Source: Arthrobacter sp. N199823
GTDB lineage: Bacteria; Actinomycetota; Actinomycetes; Actinomycetales; Micrococcaceae
Length of the DNA: 64,000 nt
Direction: 5' to 3'
Assembly: GCF_002929705.1 (NCBI RefSeq)
Contig: NZ_PJIN01000009.1
Location: 1 to 64,000, forward strand
This document shows, piece after piece, positions 53,260-59,676 of the stretch; position 1 is the stretch's first letter, and the number at the start of each line of letters is the position of its first letter. Below the pieces are notes generated by a model, which was given only the letters and a program-made list of their open reading frames with translations, did no database searches and had not been told where the DNA came from. Both the position numbers and the translations under genes were made by a program.

Positions 53260-53536
53260 GGGAAACGAGGAACGAGTCTTCCTGACTGGCGTAGTCATGA
53301 TTCCCATTGGCATGTTTCTGTATGGGCCCATTGGCGGACGTGTGGCCCGGTAGGAACACCGCAATCACGAGGATCTTTACACGTTGCTCATGTTGTTGGG
53401 TGGGGTGATCATCCTGACCGGAATAGTTCTTGCGGGTCTCAGCATTTTTCGAGCGCTTCGGAAAATTGATCGACTCCCCAATGCTGCACCTCTTCCGTCG
53501 CCCGGCCGGGATAATTCGCGTCCCACGGTTCGTTGA
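53260..53536 (+). pseudogene. Broken small membrane-protein gene between the palindromic repeats
   Basis: One reading frame encodes MIPIGMFLYGPIGGRVAR from the ATG at 53297, then a TAG at 53351, and continues in the same frame with LLMLLGGVIILTGIVLAG and a charged tail ending in TGA at 53534-53536. Two hydrophobic stretches look like transmembrane helices. No start with a ribosome site is seen, and upstream the frame stops inside palindrome A. I read this as the remnant of a ~90-residue membrane protein truncated by the repeat and an in-frame stop; the original product is not recognised. Confidence 0.45.
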
Positions 53537-53573
53537 AGCTAGGCAGTCACTATGGAACCCACGAACTCGCAGA

Positions 53574-53655
53574 TGCCGGGCGTGGCTCTCACCCTCCGCG
53601 AGGATGCAATAGTTGCTAATGTTTGCGCGAAACATTAGTAACTGCTGCATCCTCG
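53574..53655. repeat. Palindromic repeat element, copy B
   Basis: Direct repeat of copy A, 397 bases downstream. Arms are 53599-53624 and 53630-53655, 23 of 26 matching, with the same GCGCG spacer. Two of the three mismatches leave G-U pairing possible on one strand, so the fold is maintained. It lies 23 bases from the leftward crcB stop. Confidence 0.85.
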
Positions 53656-53678
53656 ATGGAAAGGGGGCAGTCGAATCC

Positions 53679-54056
53679 TTAGAGCAAGGAACCGCACCAG
53701 AGCCCTAATGCGGCGGCTGCAACTCCAGCCAGTAGCGTGCCAAAAAGGTTCAGCAGGGATGCAATGTAGCGCCGCTCGTTCAGGAGCCGGATGGTGTCAT
53801 AGCTTGTGGTGCTGAAGGTGGTGTAGCCGCCCAAGAAACCTGCACCAAGCAGCAACACCCACTCAGGAGCGGCCAGGGCCCCTGTTAGCCAGGCCGTCAG
53901 GAGGCCCAAGGCGAAGGATCCGGTGACGTTGATGGAAAACGTTACCCACGGAAACGCCAACCGCACCCGGTTGATAACGGCACTGTCTATGGAGAAGCGG
54001 GTGGCTGCCCCCAGCCCGCCACAGACGGCTACCGCCCAGAAGAGGAACGCGTTCAT
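53679..54056 (-). CDS. crcB: CrcB/Fluc fluoride channel subunit 1
   Basis: 125 residues with four transmembrane helices. GGLGAATRFSID near the start, the polar-track Asn in FSINVTGSFALGLL, and GGYTTFSTTSYDT (the fluoride-pore Phe/Thr segment) are the family signature. The ATG at 54056 overlaps the stop of the upstream crcB (ATGA). With its partner it likely forms a heterodimeric fluoride exporter. Confidence 0.92.
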   Translation of the reverse strand: MNAFLFWAVAVCGGLGAATRFSIDSAVINRVRLAFPWVTFSINVTGSFALGLLTAWLTGALAAPEWVLLLGAGFLGGYTTFSTTSYDTIRLLNERRYIASLLNLFGTLLAGVAAAALGLWCGSLL

Positions 54057-54508
54057 GTGCGGTCTCCTGCTGGATGAACTTGGGGTCCGCCGGTGAGGCG
54101 CCCGCCTCCCAGAACCATGCCCGCCCAAGAAGCCAGGGCACCGGCAATGACGATGCCTAGAGCCCACAGCGTGGCGTGGAGCGGATCCGTGGTGCCGGCC
54201 AACAAAACCAGCCCTACGGCGAAAGTGCTGTAGGTGGTGAAGCCCCCACAAAAGCCAATGCCCAGCAGCAGCCTCAAGGTTTGGCCGAGACGGGTGGTGT
54301 GATGGACGAGGCGGCGGTGAGCCAGCGCCCCATACAACAGACCCAGCAGCAAGGCACCGGCAACGTTGGCGAGGATGACTGCCCACGGTAGGGACGCGCC
54401 GTCGGCCATAGGGAACATGCCCGCCATGGCCAGCCCGAGAGCTTCGCGGCTGGCAACTCCCAAGGTGCCGCCAACAGCCACGAGTGCCAGACTACGGGGG
54501 TGAGGCAT
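54053..54508 (-). CDS. crcB: CrcB/Fluc fluoride channel subunit 2
   Basis: 151 residues, four transmembrane helices. Signature segments are GGTLGVASREALG, ILANVAGALLLGLLYG and GFCGGFTTYSTFAVG. Many actinobacteria and firmicutes encode CrcB as unequal tandem pairs that assemble as antiparallel heterodimers; this pair fits. The ATG is directly adjacent to the preceding membrane-protein stop. Confidence 0.92.
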   Translation of the reverse strand: MPHPRSLALVAVGGTLGVASREALGLAMAGMFPMADGASLPWAVILANVAGALLLGLLYGALAHRRLVHHTTRLGQTLRLLLGIGFCGGFTTYSTFAVGLVLLAGTTDPLHATLWALGIVIAGALASWAGMVLGGGRLTGGPQVHPAGDRT

Positions 54509-55276
54509 TTAGGCCTGCGGGGTGGTGGGTGAATCAGGCGATGCCACGGGATCGGAATCCTGCGACGGCACTGTGGGGGATACGGGGGAGGACGCATCGG
54601 AGGGCGCCGGGGGAGTAGCGGACTTGCCGCGCGCAGCACGTGCAGCAGCTTTTTGCGCCTGCTTGGCATCTTCTTGGGCTACCCGCTCGCGAGCCTGCTG
54701 GTCCTTCTTGACGAGCTTCTCGGCGGCCTTGAGCTCGCGGAGCTTCCTGCTGCGGCGCAACCACATCCGGCCCAAAACCATCAGTGCCACGGCACAGACC
54801 ACGCCAATCACCATGAACACTTGGCTCCAGGTGTCAAACCAGTTGGCGCTATTGGCCCAAATGTTGCGGGCGTCAGCCGCCGATTTGGTGCCGCCGTAGA
54901 CAACGCCCAACGTGAGGAGGTTAGGGATGAGCAGAAGGAAGCCGATGACCAGCAGGGTTGTGCGCACCCACTTGTTCATGTTCTTGCGGAACACCTGCCA
55001 GATGATCAGAACAGGGACAAAAGTGAAGACGAATCCGTAGAACATGCCCAGGGGGATGCTGTTTCCAAGCTGGCCGCCAATTTGGTCGCGGATGGAGGTG
55101 GCCCACATTAAGGGCACCGTCACAGACCCAATCAGGTAAGCGAGGACCAACACAACGGCCGCTACCGCGCCCACGATGGTGCGCACCAGCCACGTCGGCA
55201 TTTTAGACTTGGCCGCGCCAGCAGTTTCAGCGGTGGCGGGGCCTCGGTCGGCAGGGGGCGTCAGTGAATCAGTCAT
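54509..55276 (-). CDS. Membrane protein of unknown function upstream of crcB
   Basis: 255 residues: ~25 cytoplasmic residues, then four predicted transmembrane helices (~30-55, ~75-98, ~105-128, ~150-172), and a long charged Lys/Arg/Ala-rich coiled-coil-like segment followed by a Pro/Ser/Asp-rich tail. No family signature is recognised. Its stop is adjacent to the first crcB start, so it is the first gene of the operon. It could be an accessory factor for fluoride export or merely a neighbour. Confidence 0.7.
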   Translation of the reverse strand: MTDSLTPPADRGPATAETAGAAKSKMPTWLVRTIVGAVAAVVLVLAYLIGSVTVPLMWATSIRDQIGGQLGNSIPLGMFYGFVFTFVPVLIIWQVFRKNMNKWVRTTLLVIGFLLLIPNLLTLGVVYGGTKSAADARNIWANSANWFDTWSQVFMVIGVVCAVALMVLGRMWLRRSRKLRELKAAEKLVKKDQQARERVAQEDAKQAQKAAARAARGKSATPPAPSDASSPVSPTVPSQDSDPVASPDSPTTPQA

Positions 55277-55332
55277 AAACGAATCATCTCAGATCTGGCA
55301 CCATTAGTCGGTAGCGAGTCGGTCAATTTTGC

Positions 55333-55338
55333 TAGAAT
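55333..55338 (+). promoter_or_regulatory. Extended -10 promoter element for the gcvH transcript
   Basis: TGC followed by TAGAAT (55333-55338) is an extended -10; a matching -35 is poor. It lies 137 bases upstream of the gcvH ATG and is divergent to the membrane-protein gene. Confidence 0.45.
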
Positions 55339-55475
55339 AGACCTTCGACTTGTAAACAACGGCCGCACACTAAAGACTGGTTGTGGTCGATGGGCAAAAT
55401 CAGTCGTTGGCCGTGTTCTACTTTAAACTTCACTTTCCTCGCGCGTCAGCGATGAACCTTGAAAGGTGCGCACTC

Positions 55476-55862
55476 ATGAGTAACATTCCCGCAGACTTGT
55501 CCTACACGGCAGAGCACGAATGGGTTTCAGCCCCCACAGCTGATGGTGTGGTGCGCGTTGGCATCACCGATTTCGCGCAGGATGCCTTGGGCGACGTTGT
55601 GTACGTGCAGATGCCCGAAGCTGGCACAGACGTCACCGCAGATACCGTTGTTGGTGAGGTTGAATCGACCAAAAGCGTCAGCGACATCTACGCGCCTCTG
55701 ACCGGGTCAGTTTCGGCACGCAACGAGGACCTTGACTCGGATCCGGCCCTCATTAACTCCGATCCGTACGGTGCCGGCTGGCTGTTTGAAATCACCCTGA
55801 GCGATGTTTCGGCTTATGGAACCCTGCTCAGTGCCGGTGACTACCAAGAAAAGGTAGGCTAG
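55476..55862 (+). CDS. gcvH: Glycine cleavage system H protein
   Basis: 128 residues from the ATG at 55476, with GAAAGG upstream. SYTAEHEWV opens the protein; the lipoylated Lys is in the GEVESTKSVSDIYAP segment (~60-75). It carries the aminomethyl group between P and T proteins. It starts the conserved locus gcvH-FHA-MerR-DUF151-MerR-gcvP known from M. tuberculosis (Rv1826-Rv1832). Confidence 0.94.
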   Translation: MSNIPADLSYTAEHEWVSAPTADGVVRVGITDFAQDALGDVVYVQMPEAGTDVTADTVVGEVESTKSVSDIYAPLTGSVSARNEDLDSDPALINSDPYGAGWLFEITLSDVSAYGTLLSAGDYQEKVG

Positions 55863-56011
55863 TAGCTAGGAACCTTTGTATTAGGTCAGCACCATCATTG
55901 CGGGGCTGAAACCGGTAAATCAGGGCTTTCCCAGCAACGGCTCGTACGTTGTTAAGACTTTGGGAGTTCAAGTGGACTCTCAGTAATATTTTTTTCCAAG
56001 GAGGAGTACCA

Positions 56012-56506
56012 ATGGTTGACAGAGGTAACGACGCCGGGGTGAACGATCAGGCGAACCTCCATGATCAGCCCGGTGCACCAGAAACCACATCGATTCAGCT
56101 TCCTCCCGTTCAGGGCGGCCCGTCAACGGTGCCGGTGTTGGCGGCCGATGAGCAAGCTGCCGTAAACTCGCTGCCCGCGGGTTCGGCGCTGCTGATTGCG
56201 CACGTGGGGCCGAACGCCGGTGCCCGGTTCTTGCTTGACAGCCAGGTCACCACTGCCGGTCGCCATCCCGACGCTGACATCTTCTTGGATGACGTTACGG
56301 TTTCTCGCCGTCACGTGAACTTCATTAAGTTCGACGGCGGTTTTGAAGTTGTTGATTCCGGCAGCCTTAACGGTACGTACGTCAACGGGGACAGGGTGGA
56401 TGCTGTTCGTCTGCGCACCGGCAACGAGGTGCAGATTGGCAAGTTCCGCCTGACCTACTACTTCAGTGGTAACTCGGGCTCCGGCGACAGCGTTACGGAT
56501 TCCTAG
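56012..56506 (+). CDS. garA: FHA-domain regulator (GarA/OdhI-like)
   Basis: 164 residues, ATG with AAGGAGGAG upstream. The N-terminal ETTSIQLP segment is the threonine phosphorylation motif of GarA/OdhI (target of PknB/PknG). An FHA domain occupies ~60-145, with GRHPDADIFLDDVTVSRRHVNF and GSLNGTYVNGDRV. In GarA, unphosphorylated protein inhibits 2-oxoglutarate dehydrogenase and regulates glutamate metabolism; phosphorylation locks it to itself. Synteny with gcvH and the MerR gene supports orthology. Confidence 0.9.
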   Translation: MVDRGNDAGVNDQANLHDQPGAPETTSIQLPPVQGGPSTVPVLAADEQAAVNSLPAGSALLIAHVGPNAGARFLLDSQVTTAGRHPDADIFLDDVTVSRRHVNFIKFDGGFEVVDSGSLNGTYVNGDRVDAVRLRTGNEVQIGKFRLTYYFSGNSGSGDSVTDS

Positions 56507-56513
56507 GGACACC

Positions 56514-57281
56514 GTGGCAAGCATGAATTCCGGTGCGGGGCGCCGGCTGGTAGACGTACAGTCTGCCGGCCGGCGTACCGGTGCCGCCGCAGTCTTGAAT
56601 ATTGGCGAAGTGCTGGCTTTGCTGTGCGCTGATTTCCCATCCGTGACGGCGTCTAAGATTCGCTTTTATGAAGAAAAAGGGCTCATCACCCCGCAGCGCA
56701 CACCTGCTGGTTACCGCCAGTTCAGGGAGTCCGACGTCGAACGTCTCAGGTTTGTTCTGGGGCTCCAGCGCGACCACTACTTGCCACTGAAGGTTATCCG
56801 CGAGTATTTGGACGCCATCGACCAGGGATTGACCCCGGCGAATCTTCCACCAGGAGTATCTGTGGCTCCGCGGATGGTCTCTGAGGAACTGGCCCGTGAG
56901 CTCAAGAGCAAGTCCCGCCGGTTGACGGTGGAGCAATTGCGCAGCGAATCGGGCGTCAGTGCCGAGCTGTTGGACACCATGATGAGCTACGGGCTCGTGG
57001 ACTACCGCGAGGGCACCTTTGATGACCACGCTGTGCGTATTGCTCAGGCTTGCACCGCCCTGGCTGCCCACGGGCTGGAACCGCGGCACCTGCGTCCCTT
57101 CCAAGCGGCCGCGGAACGCGAGTTTGGTTTGGTGGAACGCGTGGTGGCGCCGCTGTCCTCACGTAAGGACGGTACCTCGGCCGTTCGGGCAGCCGAAGCG
57201 GCAAGAGAAGTTGCCGAACTCTGTCTGAGCCTGCACAGCTCCTTGGTGCAAGCCAAGATCGCTGCGATGGAAGCACCATGA
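56514..57281 (+). CDS. ftsR: MerR-family regulator (FtsR-like)
   Basis: 255 residues from the GTG at 56514, with AGGGAC at short spacing; an ATG three codons later is the alternative. The MerR winged helix is at ~30-95 (KIRFYEEKGLITPQRTPAGYRQF). A long C-terminal region of unknown ligand follows. The M. tuberculosis gene at this position (Rv1828) is orthologous to FtsR, which activates ftsZ in Corynebacterium. Its stop overlaps the DUF151 gene start. Confidence 0.85.
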   Translation: MASMNSGAGRRLVDVQSAGRRTGAAAVLNIGEVLALLCADFPSVTASKIRFYEEKGLITPQRTPAGYRQFRESDVERLRFVLGLQRDHYLPLKVIREYLDAIDQGLTPANLPPGVSVAPRMVSEELARELKSKSRRLTVEQLRSESGVSAELLDTMMSYGLVDYREGTFDDHAVRIAQACTALAAHGLEPRHLRPFQAAAEREFGLVERVVAPLSSRKDGTSAVRAAEAAREVAELCLSLHSSLVQAKIAAMEAP

Positions 57282-57793
57282 TTGAAGTGGAGATTGTGGG
57301 TGTCCGGATCGAGATGCCCTCCAATCAGCCGCTGGTGCTGCTGCGTGAGCGCCTTGGCCCGCGGCATATTCCCATCTGGATCGGCGCCGCAGAAGCCACA
57401 GCGATTGCTTTGGCTGAGCAGGGCGTGGTCCCACCACGGCCACTGACTCACGATTTGTTGTGCGGGGTAGTCCAAGCGCTGGAGCACAGTATTGTGCGTG
57501 TGAATCTGACCAAGGTTGAAGAGGGTGTTTTCTTCGGCGAGCTGGTCATGGACAACGGCACTATTGTGAGTTCCAGGGCCTCAGACGCCATCGCGATCGC
57601 TCAGCGCGCCAAGTGTTCCATTTGGGCCGCCGAGGCCCTCGTGGATGAGGCTGGCGTTGAGCTTGGTGGTGACGGGCATGATCATGATACTCAAGCAGGC
57701 CAAGATGCCTCTGACGACGACGCCAAGGAACGTGAGGTTCGTCAATTTCGGGAATTCCTCAATGATGTCGAACCCGAGGATTTTGAGAAGTAA
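57278..57793 (+). CDS. DUF151 bifunctional nuclease-family protein
   Basis: 171 residues. The core LVLLRERLGPRHIPIWIGAAEATAIAL (~19-45) and HDLLCGVVQALEHSIVRV match DUF151. Plant homologues have RNase and DNase activity; the bacterial activity is not well defined. The acidic tail (DDDAKEREVRQF) is family-like. Four-base overlap with the MerR gene, in the same order as Rv1828-Rv1829. Confidence 0.88.
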   Translation: MIEVEIVGVRIEMPSNQPLVLLRERLGPRHIPIWIGAAEATAIALAEQGVVPPRPLTHDLLCGVVQALEHSIVRVNLTKVEEGVFFGELVMDNGTIVSSRASDAIAIAQRAKCSIWAAEALVDEAGVELGGDGHDHDTQAGQDASDDDAKEREVRQFREFLNDVEPEDFEK

Positions 57794-57882
57794 TCCGCGG
57801 ATTTCAGGGCTTTGCGCCGAGTCCCTAAGGTTCAAGTTGAGGTCTAAAGTTTCGACACGCTGAAATTGAAGTGCCAAGATCT

Positions 57883-57911
57883 TTGACCTTCGTCCCGTGC
57901 CGTTCTAACGT
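57883..57911 (+). promoter_or_regulatory. Predicted promoter for the second MerR gene
   Basis: TTGACC (57883-57888), a 17-base spacer and TAACGT (57906-57911) form a good sigma-70-like promoter 142 bases before the GTG at 58054. It indicates independent transcription of the second MerR gene from the upstream operon. Confidence 0.6.
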
Positions 57912-58053
57912 CAAGGTATTGAGTTCCCCATTGCAAGCCGTGGCTGGCGCGGGCAGACTTGAGGTTACGGCCCTGCAAGAGGCCCACTTCTTGTGTGTTC
58001 TTGTCCATCGGCGTGCAGCCATCCATCAGGGGACTGCGAACAGGAGGATCCAC

Positions 58054-58647
58054 GTGAGTGCCACCAGTGACATCGGCGGGTTGAGTGCAGCCGCTGTCCC
58101 CAGCACTTCCTTAAGCGCGGGCTCACAGGGTTTGCTCTTCACAGAAGATCTGCCTGTTCTGGATCAAGATGCCGGTTACCGTGGACCTACGGCGTGCAAA
58201 GCTGCCGGGATCACCTACCGCCAGCTCGACTATTGGGCCCGCACGGGTCTGGTGGAACCTGCAGTTCGCGGAGCCGCGGGCTCAGGGTCTCAGCGGCTCT
58301 ATGGATTCCGGGACATTCTGGTCCTGAAGGTGGTCAAGCGGCTACTGGATACGGGCGTTTCGCTCCAGCAGATCCGTTCTGCTGTGGAACACCTGCGTGA
58401 ACGCGGTGTTGAAGACCTGGCTCAGATCACCTTGATGAGCGATGGCGCCTCCGTGTATGAATGCACCTCCGCCGATGAGGTCATTGACCTGGTTCAGGGT
58501 GGACAGGGCGTGTTCGGCATTGCCGTAGGCCGTGTGTGGCGCGAAGTTGAAGGCAGCCTCGCGGCACTTCCCAGCGAACACGCCGCCGTGCAGTCATACC
58601 CCGACGATGAACTCGTCAAGCGTCGCGAAGCTCGCAAAATCTCCTAA
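58054..58647 (+). CDS. MerR-family regulator (Rv1830-like)
   Basis: 197 residues from the GTG at 58054, with AGGAGG eight bases upstream. The helix-turn-helix is at ~55-120 (TACKAAGITYRQLDYWARTGLVEP). The C-terminal ~75 residues form a short dimerisation region without a ligand pocket I can name. Rv1830 in M. tuberculosis occupies the same place and is implicated in growth and tolerance. Convergent with the ParA-like gene through a shared terminator. Confidence 0.87.
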   Translation: MSATSDIGGLSAAAVPSTSLSAGSQGLLFTEDLPVLDQDAGYRGPTACKAAGITYRQLDYWARTGLVEPAVRGAAGSGSQRLYGFRDILVLKVVKRLLDTGVSLQQIRSAVEHLRERGVEDLAQITLMSDGASVYECTSADEVIDLVQGGQGVFGIAVGRVWREVEGSLAALPSEHAAVQSYPDDELVKRREARKIS

Positions 58648-58652
58648 CACAA

Positions 58653-58725
58653 GAAAATCGCTGCACTTTTTTCGTTTCCACTATGGTTTGAACCACCGCG
58701 AAAACGTCAAAGTGTAGCGATTTTC
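58653..58725. terminator. Bidirectional terminator between the MerR and ParA-like genes
   Basis: Arms 58653-58669 and 58709-58725 pair over 17 bases with one G-U wobble; A-tracts and T-tracts flank them for both directions. It sits six bases after the MerR stop. Confidence 0.8.
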
Positions 58726-58739
58726 CGTTTCCGGCGGCG

Positions 58740-59576
58740 CTAGCCCCGGTACAGGCGACTTCTTGTGGCGCTCTGGGTCAGCACTGAATCAAGCAGCCGG
58801 TCAAAGAGTGCCGAGGCGTTCTTCGCCGAATCCCCGGGCCACTGGTGCACCGGATGCGCTGCACCTTGAATCTGCTGCCAATTGGCCTGCTCCGGAATGG
58901 TGGGAGAGAGCAGCAAATCGCCGAACATCGTCTTCATCTCGGCCAGACGGTACGCATGCTCGTTGGAGCCGGAGCGGACACGGTTAGCCACAATTCCTGC
59001 AGGGACCAGTGCAGGAGCAAATTCGGTGCGGAACAATTCAATGGCGCGCACCGTGCGCTGGGTGCCGGCAACGGAGAACAACCCGGGCTCAGCAACCAGC
59101 AGGACCCTGCTGCTGGCAGTCCATGCCATGCGCGTCAAACCGTTCAGTGACGGGGGACAGTCAATCAGGACCAGCTGGTACGGGGCGCTGCCGTCGCGGT
59201 CGGCGTTAGACAGGATGGTAGCCAGCCGGCGCAGATCCCGCTTACCCAGGTCGGGTCGGTCATAAATGCCGCTGAAGGCGGAGCCCATGGCGACATCGAG
59301 TGTTGGCACCGTTCCGCCGTCGGTCTTGTGGGCAGCAAGCCACCCGCTGGGCACCACATTGGCGCCAAGATCGGCCTTGCGGGCGTTCTTGATCATCTGC
59401 CCGATGTCCAACTGGCCGCGCGGCACAACACCGAGACCGGTGGTGGCGTCGGCATGTGGATCCAAGTCGATGACGAGGGTGGGGATGCCCGCGGCCAAGG
59501 CTGCCGAAGCCAGCCCGAGCGTGACTGAGGTCTTGCCGACGCCGCCCTTGAGGCTGCTGATACTGACTACTTGCAC
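58740..59576 (-). CDS. ParA-like P-loop ATPase (orphan)
   Basis: 278 residues, GTG start. Deviant Walker A SSLKGGVGKTSVTLGLA (~8-24), TLVIDLDPHADATTGLG and VLIDCPPSLNGLTRMAW complete the ATPase. A C-terminal region of about 100 residues has GIVANRVRSGSNEHAYRLAEM. No ParB, minD partner or flagellar gene is adjacent. It lies antiparallel inside the gcv locus and is distinct from the scp-associated ParA. Possible roles include positioning of another cellular cargo. Confidence 0.82.
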   Translation of the reverse strand: MQVVSISSLKGGVGKTSVTLGLASAALAAGIPTLVIDLDPHADATTGLGVVPRGQLDIGQMIKNARKADLGANVVPSGWLAAHKTDGGTVPTLDVAMGSAFSGIYDRPDLGKRDLRRLATILSNADRDGSAPYQLVLIDCPPSLNGLTRMAWTASSRVLLVAEPGLFSVAGTQRTVRAIELFRTEFAPALVPAGIVANRVRSGSNEHAYRLAEMKTMFGDLLLSPTIPEQANWQQIQGAAHPVHQWPGDSAKNASALFDRLLDSVLTQSATRSRLYRG

Positions 59577-59676
59577 GGATTAACCATTACCCTTTGCGTT
59601 GCTTATTAAATCTTGTGTCTGGTGCTGGCGTTGACACATACAATAGCTGTGGAACGTTCGCGACTTGGAGAATCCA

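Larger units (their letters stand above)
53006..53678. other. Repeat-bearing intergenic stretch between the LAL regulator and crcB
   Basis: 673 bases without an intact gene. It contains palindromic repeats A (53177) and B (53574) and the broken membrane-protein frame between them. 53006-53176 shows nothing recognisable. Confidence 0.7.

Noticed and set aside
53006-53678. Insertion sequence at the palindromic repeats
   Set aside because: No transposase frame and no target duplication seen; the units resemble non-coding palindromes, not IS ends.
55277-55475. Fluoride riboswitch upstream of the crcB operon
   Set aside because: Neither strand shows the conserved fluoride-aptamer core; the segment is better explained by promoters of the divergent genes.
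59577-59676. Glycine riboswitch before gcvP
   Set aside because: The interval is under 100 bases and lacks the tandem glycine-aptamer pattern; the same holds for the gcvH leader.
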